Program-made: the position numbers and the translations under genes
From: Afipia massiliensis
Lineage (GTDB): Bacteria; Pseudomonadota; Alphaproteobacteria; Rhizobiales; Xanthobacteraceae
Assembly (NCBI RefSeq): GCF_001006325.2
Contig: NZ_LBIA02000001.1
Span: forward strand, 186,001 to 250,000
Reading direction: 5' to 3'
DNA length: 64,000 nt
Notes under the pieces: generated by a model
The model's input: the letters and a program-made list of their open reading frames with translations, nothing else
What the model was told of the DNA's origin: nothing
Databases searched by the model: none
Shown: positions 24,320 through 32,574 of the stretch, piece by piece
Layout: each line of letters opens with the position of its first letter
Numbering within the stretch: the first letter of the stretch is position 1

Positions 24320-25197
24320 GTCGTCACCTTGCCGAACAGCCCTGCGGGCCTAAGAATGAGCGCTGCGACGACAACCAGATAAACGGACAACAGCTCCATT
24401 TCCGGCATGATCGAAATCGATGCAGCACGCATCAATCCAACAATCAGCGCACCGACAAGCGCGCCGCGCATGCTACCTAGACCACCGATCACAACGACAG
24501 CGAAGGCTTCCACCACCAGCTCGACCGCCATGTCGAGCGAGGCCGCACTCGACGGCACCACCAGCGCGCCACCCACCGTGCCCAGCATGCAGCCGACCGT
24601 GAACACGAGTGCAAAAATTTTCGACGCGTTGACGCCGAGGCCTTCCGCCATGTCGCGATTCTCAGCCGTCGCCCGCACGATACGTCCGGTCTTCGTGCGC
24701 TGGAGAAACAACCCGAGCGCAACCGCAATGCCGATGCTCGCCGCGATCACCAGCAAATTGTAGGTCGGCACCTGCACACCCAACACATGCGCCGTGCCGT
24801 AGGCCATGTAGGCGTTGTCCATAGTGCGCGGGGTCGCGCCCCATGTGAAGCGGAAGACGTCCTGGAACATCAGCAGCAGGCCGAAGGTGAGCAGCAGCTG
24901 ATAGCTCTCATCCCGGCGATAGACCGTCCGCAGCACGCGTTCGATCGGCAGCCCGACAAGGCCGATGGCAAGGCCTGCCAGAATCAGGACCGGAAAGAAC
25001 ATCATCGGCGGGAGTCCGAGCTTCATGGCGACAGCGACCGCCGTAATCCCGAAATACGCTCCCAAGGCATAGAAGGAGCCGCACGCGAGATTGACGATCT
25101 GCTGCACGCCGAACACGAGCTGAAGCCCAGCCGCCACCAGGAACAAGATGGCGGCGTGGAATATCCCGCCGAGGACGATATCGACGAGCGATGTCAT
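24316..25197 (-). CDS. LivH-type ABC transporter permease (operon 2)
   Basis: The 293-residue inner-membrane protein has the LivH features LQLVFGVQQIVNLACGSFYAL, RATAENRDMAEGLGVNASKI in the cytoplasmic coupling loop and VIGGLGSMRGALVGALIVG. It starts 3 bp after the binding-protein stop and overlaps the LivM-type gene by ATGA, so the operon is tightly coupled. Confidence 0.93.
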   Translation of the reverse strand: MTSLVDIVLGGIFHAAILFLVAAGLQLVFGVQQIVNLACGSFYALGAYFGITAVAVAMKLGLPPMMFFPVLILAGLAIGLVGLPIERVLRTVYRRDESYQLLLTFGLLLMFQDVFRFTWGATPRTMDNAYMAYGTAHVLGVQVPTYNLLVIAASIGIAVALGLFLQRTKTGRIVRATAENRDMAEGLGVNASKIFALVFTVGCMLGTVGGALVVPSSAASLDMAVELVVEAFAVVVIGGLGSMRGALVGALIVGLMRAASISIMPEMELLSVYLVVVAALILRPAGLFGKVTT

Positions 25198-25200
25198 TGC

Positions 25201-26475
25201 TTAAACCGGCAGTTTGGCGGTCTTGATCCATTCCCAGAAATCCGCACCGGGCGGTTTCTGCAACTGATCCGCCTGGAATGTGTCGATCGAAGCCAGCGTC
25301 GGGAAATCGTACTTGTTCTTATTGGTCGATGGCCCCTGATAGAACACCTGCTCCGCGATCTTGTCCTTGCGGAACCGGCCCTTGCCGCCGAGGCTTTCGA
25401 CTTCGATGCCGGGCATCGCTTCGGCAACCATGTCTGGCGTCGGCCATTTTTTGGCCGCCTTTTGTGCGGCCTCGACACCGGCCTTGTAGCTTGCGAGCGC
25501 GAAATAGGCGCGGTCCGCTTCCCAGTGGGGCGCCTCTTTATACTTGTCCATATAATCCTGAACGAACGCCTTCTGCAGCGGCGACGCTTGCGGATGATCG
25601 AAGTAAAGCGTGTTGTGTCCGAAGATCACGCCTTCCGGCATGAACTCCTTCTTGAGCTGATTGAGCTGCCAACCCGCCGCAGGCAGCACGACCTTCACGC
25701 CATCAAACAGACCAGCGGCCGCGCCCTGCTTCATGAATACCGGCAAGTCGGCAAACAGCATTGAGGAGAAAATCAAATCCGGCTTGGCCGCCTTCAGCGC
25801 AGCGATATGCGACGTCAGATCGAGTGTGCCGACCTTCGGCCATTGCTCGGCAACGAACTCCGCCTCCACGCCGTAGCGCGCAAGGATTTGCCTGAAGGCT
25901 TCCCAATTGTTGCGGCCGTAGGAGTAGTCCGGATTGATACCGGCGACGCGCTTGAACTTGCCCTTGAAGTGTTTCACGGCCAGCAGCGACGCCATAACGG
26001 CCTCACACTCATTATCGGTCGAGCGGAAGACGTAACGCGATTTCGGCATCACTTCCTTCACGCCGTCCTGCGTGGTGCCGTCCCACATGACGAGGAGCGA
26101 CTGCTCTTCCTCGGCCACGGGGGCAACACCGAGACTGACGCCGGTCGAGATCAGGCCATGAACACTCTCGACCTTCTCCTGCAGCACCAGGCGCCGGAAC
26201 CGCTCGATGGTGTCCTTGGGATTCGTTTCTTCTTCAATGACCAGTTCGAACTTTCGGCCGGCGATGCCGCCGTCCTTGTTCATGCGCTCCGCAGCCCACT
26301 GCACGGCACGGATGCCGCATTCGCCGGCAGTACCGGCGACGCCGGATCGCGGTGCAATGATGCCGATCTTGAGCGGCTTGTCTTGGGCAATGGCCGGGGC
26401 AAACAATTGCGGCGCAGCAGCAACGGCAGCGCCTGCACCGGCGAGCTTGGAAAACGTGCGGCGGGTGAGCTTCAT
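25201..26475 (-). CDS. Tat-exported substrate-binding protein of Liv-type ABC transporter 2
   Basis: The start at 26475 follows GGAGG by 8 nt; the in-frame ATG at 26490 actually overlaps that ribosome-binding site and is less likely. The 424-residue protein has a twin-arginine leader (LTRRTFSKLAGAGAA, cleavage near AIA-QD), unlike the Sec leader of the binding protein in operon 1. The body is a type I periplasmic binding fold (LKIGIIAPRSGVAGTAGE, INPDYSYGRNNWEAF). Tat export suggests folding before export. First gene of the operon running to the alcohol dehydrogenase; ligand unknown. Confidence 0.92.
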   Translation of the reverse strand: MKLTRRTFSKLAGAGAAVAAAPQLFAPAIAQDKPLKIGIIAPRSGVAGTAGECGIRAVQWAAERMNKDGGIAGRKFELVIEEETNPKDTIERFRRLVLQEKVESVHGLISTGVSLGVAPVAEEEQSLLVMWDGTTQDGVKEVMPKSRYVFRSTDNECEAVMASLLAVKHFKGKFKRVAGINPDYSYGRNNWEAFRQILARYGVEAEFVAEQWPKVGTLDLTSHIAALKAAKPDLIFSSMLFADLPVFMKQGAAAGLFDGVKVVLPAAGWQLNQLKKEFMPEGVIFGHNTLYFDHPQASPLQKAFVQDYMDKYKEAPHWEADRAYFALASYKAGVEAAQKAAKKWPTPDMVAEAMPGIEVESLGGKGRFRKDKIAEQVFYQGPSTNKNKYDFPTLASIDTFQADQLQKPPGADFWEWIKTAKLPV

Positions 26476-26679
26476 CTGATGTCCTCCCATGATCTATCAG
26501 CGCATCTGCCGTGCGCCGTTGCCATACCATAAATATATCAGACGCATTTCAGCAAGCGATTTTTGCAGGGAGCGTCAACTTGCAGCAGATGATTGCCCAA
26601 CTAATAGATTGGTGATATGTCAGGTGACAAATGGCCGGATAGGGTTGCCGGCCACCCCGGAAACAAAGGAGAAGGCGTC

Positions 26680-27483
26680 ATGGAACTCACATCCAGCCCG
26701 ATGACTGACCGGCAGCGGAAATACCGGGCGACCTACAGGGACCGAATCGCGGGCTGGTACAACGGCTGGCTGCACGCCTTCGTCATCTACGTGATCGGGT
26801 TCACCGCCCTCTCGGTCTATGTCGCCAACATCAGCAACGTCCGCTGGTGGGAATTTCTGATCGTGCCGGTGACTTTCCTGGCGGCAAACTTCTTCGAGTG
26901 GTGGATTCACCGCTTCGTCATGCATCGCCCGTCGCAGATCAAGGCGTTTCGCGCGATCTACAATCGGCACACGCTGATGCATCACCAGTTTTTCACCGAG
27001 GAAGAAATGCGCTTCGCCGATCACAACGACTGGCGCGTCACATTCTTCCCTCCCTATGCTCTTGTCACGTTTACGTTGATGTCGATCCCGCCCGCGCTGG
27101 TGCTGGGCTGGCTCGTTTCACCAAATGTCGGCTGGCTGCTGATCTGCACCACGACATCGATGTATCTCATCTATGAATTCATGCACTTCTGCTGCCACGT
27201 CGACGAGAACTGGTTTGTGCGCAACATGCCCTTCGTCAATACGATCCGGCGTCATCATGCGGCCCATCACAACCAGTCGATCATGATGGAGCGGAACATG
27301 AATCTGACCTTCCCCGTCATGGACTGGCTGTTCGGCACCTCGGATCTCGATCGCGGCCTGATCGGCCATATCTTCAATGGCTACGACACCCGCTACATCC
27401 GGAAGAACATGCGAAAGACCTCACGGACGCCGAAGCCGGAAGCCGCCGGTCAGGGCACCGGATTCGCTACGCCTGCCGAATAG
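26680..27483 (+). CDS. Fatty acid hydroxylase superfamily membrane di-iron enzyme
   Basis: The 267-residue membrane protein carries the histidine clusters of the sterol desaturase/fatty acid hydroxylase family: HRFVMH (77-82), HTLMHH (97-102), MHFCCH (169-173) and HHAAHH (192-197), set between four hydrophobic helices. These bind two irons and activate O2 for C-H hydroxylation or desaturation of lipids. The ATG at 26680 has AAAGGAG upstream; a longer start at 26617 is not supported. The gene is divergent from Liv-type operon 2 and followed closely by two small membrane protein genes. The substrate may be a fatty acyl chain, hopanoid or carotenoid. Confidence 0.88.
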   Translation: MELTSSPMTDRQRKYRATYRDRIAGWYNGWLHAFVIYVIGFTALSVYVANISNVRWWEFLIVPVTFLAANFFEWWIHRFVMHRPSQIKAFRAIYNRHTLMHHQFFTEEEMRFADHNDWRVTFFPPYALVTFTLMSIPPALVLGWLVSPNVGWLLICTTTSMYLIYEFMHFCCHVDENWFVRNMPFVNTIRRHHAAHHNQSIMMERNMNLTFPVMDWLFGTSDLDRGLIGHIFNGYDTRYIRKNMRKTSRTPKPEAAGQGTGFATPAE

Positions 27484-27511
27484 CTGCAGCCGAGACCGAA
27501 CGGAGATTGGC

Positions 27512-27910
27512 ATGAGTGCGATCGAGCCGAACTGGCTATCGCTGATCTGGTTTGCCGGGCTGGCTACCGTATGTGGAATTGCCTTCCTCATCATCGCCGG
27601 CATGTTCCCGCTTCATGCCCGGCCTGATGCAGCAAAGTCACCGTTCGTCACGCTGCTTGTCCTAGGAAATGCGACGTTACTGGCCATACTTCTGGGCGCT
27701 ACCGGGCTCTATGGATATCTTGAACTGCGATGGACCACGCTGATCGTCGTCAGCGGGCTCATCTTCCTGTTTGCGCCGGCGCTGTTTGAGGAATGGCGGT
27801 GGCCGCTACGCAATACCGCGGTCGAGCTATCCGTATTGATCGGGGTTCAGGTGCTTGCACTCGCTATCCTGGCCAAGGTCGGCAGTTCAGCGCTGGCGAT
27901 CCTGTCGTGA
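27512..27910 (+). CDS. Small four-helix membrane protein, unknown function
   Basis: The 132-residue product from the ATG at 27512 (CGGAGA upstream) is almost entirely hydrophobic, with about four predicted helices, e.g. FAGLATVCGIAFLIIAGMF and TLIVVSGLIFLFAPALF. No motif was recognised. It lies 28 bp after the fatty acid hydroxylase gene and 31 bp before the next small gene, so the three probably form an operon. A role as partner or assembly factor of the hydroxylase is possible but speculative. Confidence 0.75.
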   Translation: MSAIEPNWLSLIWFAGLATVCGIAFLIIAGMFPLHARPDAAKSPFVTLLVLGNATLLAILLGATGLYGYLELRWTTLIVVSGLIFLFAPALFEEWRWPLRNTAVELSVLIGVQVLALAILAKVGSSALAILS

Positions 27911-27941
27911 GAATGCGTCGATAAGGTCAAGGGAGAAACCA

Positions 27942-28154
27942 ATGCCCGTAAAGATCAAATTTGTACTATCCATCGTAGTTGTTCTCGTCGCGGCTATCGC
28001 GTTCTACATGCAGCACGCGCTCGGCCATGGCCGCATTCAGTATCTCGTGGCATTTCTCGGGTGTCTCATGGTGTTCGCCATGTGGCTTTTCCCTGAGGTG
28101 AAACGCGAAGAAACAGCGGGCGGCGTTCGCCGGGAACAGCAGTCGAGTCGCTGA
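27942..28154 (+). CDS. Small two-helix membrane protein, unknown function
   Basis: The 70-residue product starts MPVKIKFVLSIVVVLVAAI with GGGAG upstream. Two hydrophobic helices (about 5-22 and 32-50) flank a short HALGHGRIQ loop, and the C-terminus is charged (EVKREETAGGVRREQQ). No family recognised. Third gene of the hydroxylase cluster; convergent with the dehydrogenase gene downstream. Confidence 0.7.
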   Translation: MPVKIKFVLSIVVVLVAAIAFYMQHALGHGRIQYLVAFLGCLMVFAMWLFPEVKREETAGGVRREQQSSR

Positions 28155-28180
28155 GCCGAGCGACCGCATCTGCCCCGCGA

Positions 28181-29440
28181 TCAGGGGAACAATCCGCGTG
28201 TGATTTTTGCGGCGCGCACGCGTTCAACACCAATCGCCATGGCCGCGGTTCGATTGAAGATGTTGTCGCGTTTCACCCGCGAGGCCATTTGATCGAACGC
28301 GCGATTGAGAATCTGATACTCGCGTCGCGTCACCTCTTCCTCTTCCCAGAACAGTTGTTGCAGATCCTGCACCCATTCGAAGTAGCTGACCACGACGCCA
28401 CCGGCGTTGCATAAAATGTCCGGAATCAGGAAAATCTCGTCCTGGCGCTTCTCCAGTACGAGGTCTGCATCCGGTGTTGTGGGACCATTCGCTCCCTCGG
28501 CGAGAATCCTGCATTGCAATTTTCCGGCAATATTCGCGTCGATGACACGTTCGGTGGCAGCCGGCACCAGAACATCGCAAGGTAACGTCAGCATAGCGAC
28601 CGGATCGCACTTCAGCTCTTCCGAATAGCCAAGAAGACTACCGTGCTTTGCGGCGTGCCTCATCAGGTCGGCCACATCCAGCCCCGCCGGACGATGCAGC
28701 GCACAGGTGTGATCGCTGACTGCAACAATTGTCACGCCCATCGCCTGCAGTTCCGCCGCAGCGATCGACCCGACGTTTCCGAAACCCTGAACTACGGCCG
28801 TCGCTGTGTTCAGACCGATTGAACGCTCGGTCATCACACGTTTGGCAAGGTGAGCGACGCCGCGCCCCGTCGCCTCCCGTCGGCCCAGCGTTCCGCCTGC
28901 GCTGACCGGCTTTCCCGTCACGATTTCCGTGACGGTGCGGCCCTGATACATCGAATATGTATCCATGAACCACGCCATCACCTGCTCGTTGGTCCCCATG
29001 TCCGGCGCCATCACGTCGATATGCGGACCGACAAATGGAATCATTTCCTGCATGTAACGACGCGACAGCGATTCCAGTTCGTGTGCAGACAGGCTTGAAG
29101 GATCGACGCCGATGCCACCCTTGGCGCCGCCATAGGGCAACCCGACGAGCGCGCACTTCCAGCTCATCCAGATCGCAAGCGCGGCCACTTCGCCGAGATC
29201 GACGCTTGCAGCGAAGCGTGTCCCTCCCTTGGTGGGACCGAGCGTCAGATGGTGCTGAACGCGGTAGCCTTCGAAGACCGCCGTCGATCCATCGTCACGA
29301 TGGATGGGACAGGAAACGACCACCGCGCGTTTCGGCAACAGCAGCCTGTCGCGCTCATCTGCAGGAATCGCAAGATAATCCGCAATGACGCCGAACTGGT
29401 TGGCCGCCATATCGAAAACCGGGCCGCTGTAAACAGTCAT
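28181..29440 (-). CDS. Glutamate/leucine dehydrogenase family enzyme
   Basis: The 419-residue enzyme has the Glu/Leu/Phe/Val dehydrogenase architecture: an N-terminal dimerisation domain with GYRVQHHLTLGPTKGGTRF, the catalytic lysine region PYGGAKGGI, MAPDMGTNEQVMAWFMDTY, and an NAD-binding domain with GFGNVGS. It most likely interconverts glutamate and 2-oxoglutarate plus ammonia with NAD(P). The ATG at 29440 gives the usual length; an ATG at 29479 adds 13 residues, but its only purine-rich sequence lies too close. A succinate-semialdehyde dehydrogenase gene lies upstream on the same strand, suggesting a glutamate/GABA theme. Confidence 0.9.
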   Translation of the reverse strand: MTVYSGPVFDMAANQFGVIADYLAIPADERDRLLLPKRAVVVSCPIHRDDGSTAVFEGYRVQHHLTLGPTKGGTRFAASVDLGEVAALAIWMSWKCALVGLPYGGAKGGIGVDPSSLSAHELESLSRRYMQEMIPFVGPHIDVMAPDMGTNEQVMAWFMDTYSMYQGRTVTEIVTGKPVSAGGTLGRREATGRGVAHLAKRVMTERSIGLNTATAVVQGFGNVGSIAAAELQAMGVTIVAVSDHTCALHRPAGLDVADLMRHAAKHGSLLGYSEELKCDPVAMLTLPCDVLVPAATERVIDANIAGKLQCRILAEGANGPTTPDADLVLEKRQDEIFLIPDILCNAGGVVVSYFEWVQDLQQLFWEEEEVTRREYQILNRAFDQMASRVKRDNIFNRTAAMAIGVERVRAAKITRGLFP

Positions 29441-29592
29441 TGACGTCTCATCGGCTTGGTCGACTGCGGAGATGGGCATCTCCGCAGCAACAAATCTGCT
29501 GATGTGGTCGAAGGGACAAGAATCAACGTATCGAGACAGTCTTATCGCACGAAAAGAATCTCAGCGCTCCCCTTGCAAAGCCCCCGACTCGC

Positions 29593-31065
29593 CTAGATCC
29601 CGCCCATGCAGAGGTACTTGATCTCGAGATAATCCTCGATGCCGTACTTGGAGCCTTCGCGGCCGTTGCCGCTTTCCTTGACGCCGCCGAACGGCGCGAT
29701 CTCGGTGGAGATGATGCCCTCGTTGATCCCGACCATGCCGTATTCAAGCGCTTCGGCGACACGCCACACCCGCCCGATGTCGCGGCCATAGAAATACGCG
29801 GCAAGGCCGAATTCGGTGTCGTTGGCAAGGCGGATCGCCTCCTCTTCGGTCTTGAACCGGAACACCGGCGCCACCGGACCGAATGTTTCCTCGCGAAAGA
29901 TCAGCATATCCGGGGTCGTGCCGGTCAGGACCGTCGGCTCGTAGAACGTGCGGCCCAGCGCGTGGCGCTTGCCGCCAATAGCAATCTTGGCGCCCTTGGC
30001 CGTCGCATCGGAGATGTGCTCCTCGACCTTCTCGACGGCAGCCATGTTGATCAGCGGGCCGATGGTGACGCCCTCGCCGAAACCGTCGCCGACCTTCAGG
30101 CCACGCACCGCCTGCGACAGCTTCTCGACAAAGGCGTCGTAGATCTTGTCCTGCACGAAGATGCGATTGACGCACACACAGGTCTGCCCGGCGTTGCGGT
30201 ACTTCGATGCCATCGCACCTTTCACCGCCGCGTCGATATCGGCATCGTCGAACACAATGAACGGCGCATTGCCGCCAAGCTCCATCGAGGTGCGCTTCAC
30301 GGTGGAGGCGCTTTGCTCCATCAGCTTCTTGCCGATCTCGGTCGAGCCGGTGAAGGTCACCTTGCGCACGATCGGATTCGACGTCATCTCGCCGCCGATG
30401 GCGGAGGCCGATCCGGTCACCACGGAGAACACGCCCTTCGGCACGCCCGCGCGTTCGGCCAATACAGCAAGAGCCAGCGCCGACAGCGGCGTCTGGCTGG
30501 CCGGCTTCACCACCATCGTGCAGCCTGCGGCCAGTGCCGGGGCAGCTTTGCGGGTGATCATCGCCGCCGGAAAATTCCACGGCGTGATCGCAGCGCAGAC
30601 CCCGATCGGCTGCTTCAGCACCACGATGCGGCGATCGGCCGTAAACGGGGGAATCGTGTCGCCGTAGATGCGCTTGCCTTCCTCGGCGAACCACTCGATG
30701 AAGCTCGCAGCATAGGCGATTTCACCGCGGCTCTCTGCCAGAGGCTTGCCCTGCTCCGCCGTCATGATCATGGCGAGATCTTCCTGATTGGCCATCATCA
30801 GGTCGAACCATTTGCGTAAAACGGCGGAGCGCTCCTTCGCCGTCCTGGCGCGCCAGGCCGGGAGCGCGGCATTCGCCTGTTCGATGGCGCGCTTCGTCTC
30901 GCCCGCGCCCATGTTGGGCACTGAACCGACCAGTTCACCGTTCGCAGGATTGTCGACCTTGATCGTGCCGCCGCTATCGGCCGCGACCCATTCGCCGCCA
31001 ATGAAGCAGCCGTCTCGCAACAGCGAAGTGTCTTTCAGGGTGAGTTTTGAGACCTTGTCCAGCAT
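29593..31065 (-). CDS. gabD: NAD(P)-dependent succinate-semialdehyde dehydrogenase
   Basis: The 490-residue aldehyde dehydrogenase has the GabD-type sequence TPWNFPAAMITRKAAPALAA, cofactor motif FTGSTEIG, general base Glu262 in MELGGN and catalytic Cys296 in NAGQTCVCVNRIF. The adjacent Cys298 is the partner residue seen in redox-regulated GabD enzymes. It oxidises succinate semialdehyde to succinate in GABA breakdown. The ATG follows, after one base, the stop codon of an acyl-CoA ligase C-terminal remnant, so the gene may originally have been second in an operon. Related aldehyde dehydrogenases could share the motifs, so exact substrate is inferred. Confidence 0.88.
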   Translation of the reverse strand: MLDKVSKLTLKDTSLLRDGCFIGGEWVAADSGGTIKVDNPANGELVGSVPNMGAGETKRAIEQANAALPAWRARTAKERSAVLRKWFDLMMANQEDLAMIMTAEQGKPLAESRGEIAYAASFIEWFAEEGKRIYGDTIPPFTADRRIVVLKQPIGVCAAITPWNFPAAMITRKAAPALAAGCTMVVKPASQTPLSALALAVLAERAGVPKGVFSVVTGSASAIGGEMTSNPIVRKVTFTGSTEIGKKLMEQSASTVKRTSMELGGNAPFIVFDDADIDAAVKGAMASKYRNAGQTCVCVNRIFVQDKIYDAFVEKLSQAVRGLKVGDGFGEGVTIGPLINMAAVEKVEEHISDATAKGAKIAIGGKRHALGRTFYEPTVLTGTTPDMLIFREETFGPVAPVFRFKTEEEAIRLANDTEFGLAAYFYGRDIGRVWRVAEALEYGMVGINEGIISTEIAPFGGVKESGNGREGSKYGIEDYLEIKYLCMGGI

Positions 31066-31066
31066 G

Positions 31067-31180
31067 TTACGAAACCTTGTTGATGGGCGCGATCAGCGTT
31101 TCGCGCAATTTGAAGCGGATGATCTTACCAGAACCGGTGCGCGGAATCTCGCCCGCAAATGAACCGAAACCGGAAACCTT
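31067..31180 (-). pseudogene. C-terminal remnant of an AMP-dependent acyl-CoA ligase
   Basis: On the minus strand a 37-codon open stretch, bounded upstream by an in-frame TAG (31181-31183) and ending with TAA (31067-31069), reads GEIPRTGSGKIIRFKLRE near its middle. This is the A10 motif, with the catalytic lysine, that ends acyl/aryl-CoA synthetases and related adenylating enzymes. Nothing resembling the remaining ~480 residues is visible upstream, so this is a leftover of a deleted gene rather than a frameshifted copy. It lies one base upstream of gabD. Confidence 0.75.
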
Positions 31181-31505
31181 CTAAGGCGATATGCCCCACG
31201 GCAATGATCGAGAATGTCTTCGGTTCCCATGCCTGTTCTAGCCCGCGCGCAACTGCAAACAATGCAGGGCATCGCACTGCAATCGATCACATTCACGATA
31301 CGACTTCTGGCGGCCAGCGAGCTTGGAGCCGCTCCCAGCGAGGCTGCATATATACCGGCGAAAGAGTTGCCGAACTCGTGCGCGCCGCCTCACATGAGCA
31401 TCCGCGACGCAAGCGGCGGCAGCGCGTCAAGGAGAGCACACGGACTTAATTGCCTCCACGCCTGAAGCGCTCGCTATCAAGCACGAAGCATCTGTCGCGG
31501 CCAGA
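31181..31505. other. Gap without recognisable gene
   Basis: About 325 bp between the ligase remnant and the small exported protein gene. Short frames exist on both strands but none has a ribosome-binding site, family motif or sensible composition. No strong inverted repeat was seen. It is probably the scar of the event that removed the ligase gene. Confidence 0.5.
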
Positions 31506-31730
31506 CTATCTGCAGCGGCGGACACGCACGCCATTAACCCACACGGTGCGGCAAACGACCGCTGGACGAACGACCACTGGACGGCGGACGACGGCCGCTC
31601 CCCGGGGCCCAACGCAGCCTGCGCGATAGACTCCACGGGCACAGACGACCGCATTGGCGTCAGTGGTCACGACAGTCATCGTTCCGCCAAAGGCCAGCAC
31701 AGCAGCCGCTATAAGCAAAATTGTGCGCAT
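31506..31730 (-). CDS. Small exported Cys-containing basic protein
   Basis: The 74-residue product from the ATG at 31730 (GGGAGGT upstream) has a clear signal peptide (MRTILLIAAAVLAFGG, cut near DANA). The mature part is short, Val/Arg-rich and contains four cysteines (30, 39, 60, 73) in VVCARGVYRAGCVGPRGAAV and CRTVWVNGVRVRRC. Proteins of this look are widespread in Bradyrhizobium relatives without known function. Two disulfides are likely. Confidence 0.75.
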   Translation of the reverse strand: MRTILLIAAAVLAFGGTMTVVTTDANAVVCARGVYRAGCVGPRGAAVVRRPVVVRPAVVCRTVWVNGVRVRRCR

Positions 31731-31795
31731 GATTACCTCCCACAGTACTTGATTGATCCTGGCGCAATTCTCCCGAACAAATCCCGCGGCGCCGG

Positions 31796-32017
31796 CTACT
31801 TTTTCTCCGCGGCGGTCAACACCCTCTTGCAATCAGGGGTCAGCTTGTCGCTGGACTTGGACAGACAAGCGATGACCCGCCCTCCTCCTGGCGCGACGCC
31901 TTTGCAGAACTTCTCATAATCCCCCATGCATGCGCTGCGCTGTTCAGCCGTTAGATCCTGCGCATACGCAGCACCTGACAACCCAAGAAGAGCAACAATC
32001 AAGATCGTGCGCGTCAT
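31796..32017 (-). CDS. Exported single Cys-rich repeat protein (Cys_rich_FGFR1-like)
   Basis: The 73-residue protein has a signal peptide (MTRTILIVALLGLSGAAYA) and a mature part that is one Cys-rich repeat with cysteines at 30, 38, 51 and 63, i.e. C-x7-C-x12-C-x11-C. It contains ACMGDYEKFCKGVAPGGG. The same spacing occurs three times in the protein encoded at 32575-33393. The repeat resembles the Golgi apparatus protein 1 Cys-rich repeat family (PF00839), found in many alphaproteobacterial exported proteins of unknown role. Confidence 0.8.
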   Translation of the reverse strand: MTRTILIVALLGLSGAAYAQDLTAEQRSACMGDYEKFCKGVAPGGGRVIACLSKSSDKLTPDCKRVLTAAEKK

Positions 32018-32169
32018 GTGTACATCCTTTCCGGTTGTTAACAGATCAAGTCAGGTCAGTGGTTCTTGCTTCTTTGCTGCTCAGCCGTTGTACTCGAACT
32101 CCGTAAAGTCCCAAGCAATACGTTCAAACCGAATTCATCCGATACCGGCCTTTGTCGTGGGGAAAGACC

Positions 32170-32526
32170 ATGCAGGATATCCGAAGCAAATGGCTTACGT
32201 TCTACGCTGAGCATATCGAGCACGTCTCAAAGGAGATGTTCAGTCACGTCGAAAAAATGATCGTCGCGACATTGATCATATCGGCAGGCGCACATGTCTC
32301 CAGCACCGACCCGGCCATACTCCTGTTCGGCTACTTGCGTCACGGTCTGGTTGGCCGCGGGGTCGAGCTATTTGGCATCATCCTTCTTATTCTCAATTTC
32401 CTCGACGGCTTCTACAAGCTTACAAAATTGAGTTGGCATGTCGCGTATCTGATCATCATGTCCGTTTGTTACTTTGCCTTAAGCGTCCGACTGGTCCAGC
32501 TGATCCTGGCTTTTCGCGGTGAATAG
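32170..32526 (+). CDS. Small membrane protein, unknown function
   Basis: The 118-residue product starts at the ATG at 32170, preceded by GGGGAAAG. An amphipathic N-terminus (QDIRSKWLTFYAEHIEHVSKEM) is followed by about three hydrophobic helices (KMIVATLIISAGAHV, ELFGIILLILNFLDGFY, VAYLIIMSVCYFALSV). No family was recognised. It is isolated on the plus strand between two minus-strand Cys-rich protein genes. Confidence 0.7.
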   Translation: MQDIRSKWLTFYAEHIEHVSKEMFSHVEKMIVATLIISAGAHVSSTDPAILLFGYLRHGLVGRGVELFGIILLILNFLDGFYKLTKLSWHVAYLIIMSVCYFALSVRLVQLILAFRGE

Positions 32527-32574
32527 CGTACCGCGCATCAGATCTTCGCAGGCAAAACGATCCAGGAAAACGGT

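Noticed and set aside
8580-26475. Possible tandem duplication of the two Liv-type operons
   Set aside because: Corresponding proteins differ at many positions around their motifs, use different export signals and have different accessory genes, so they are old paralogues or independently acquired.
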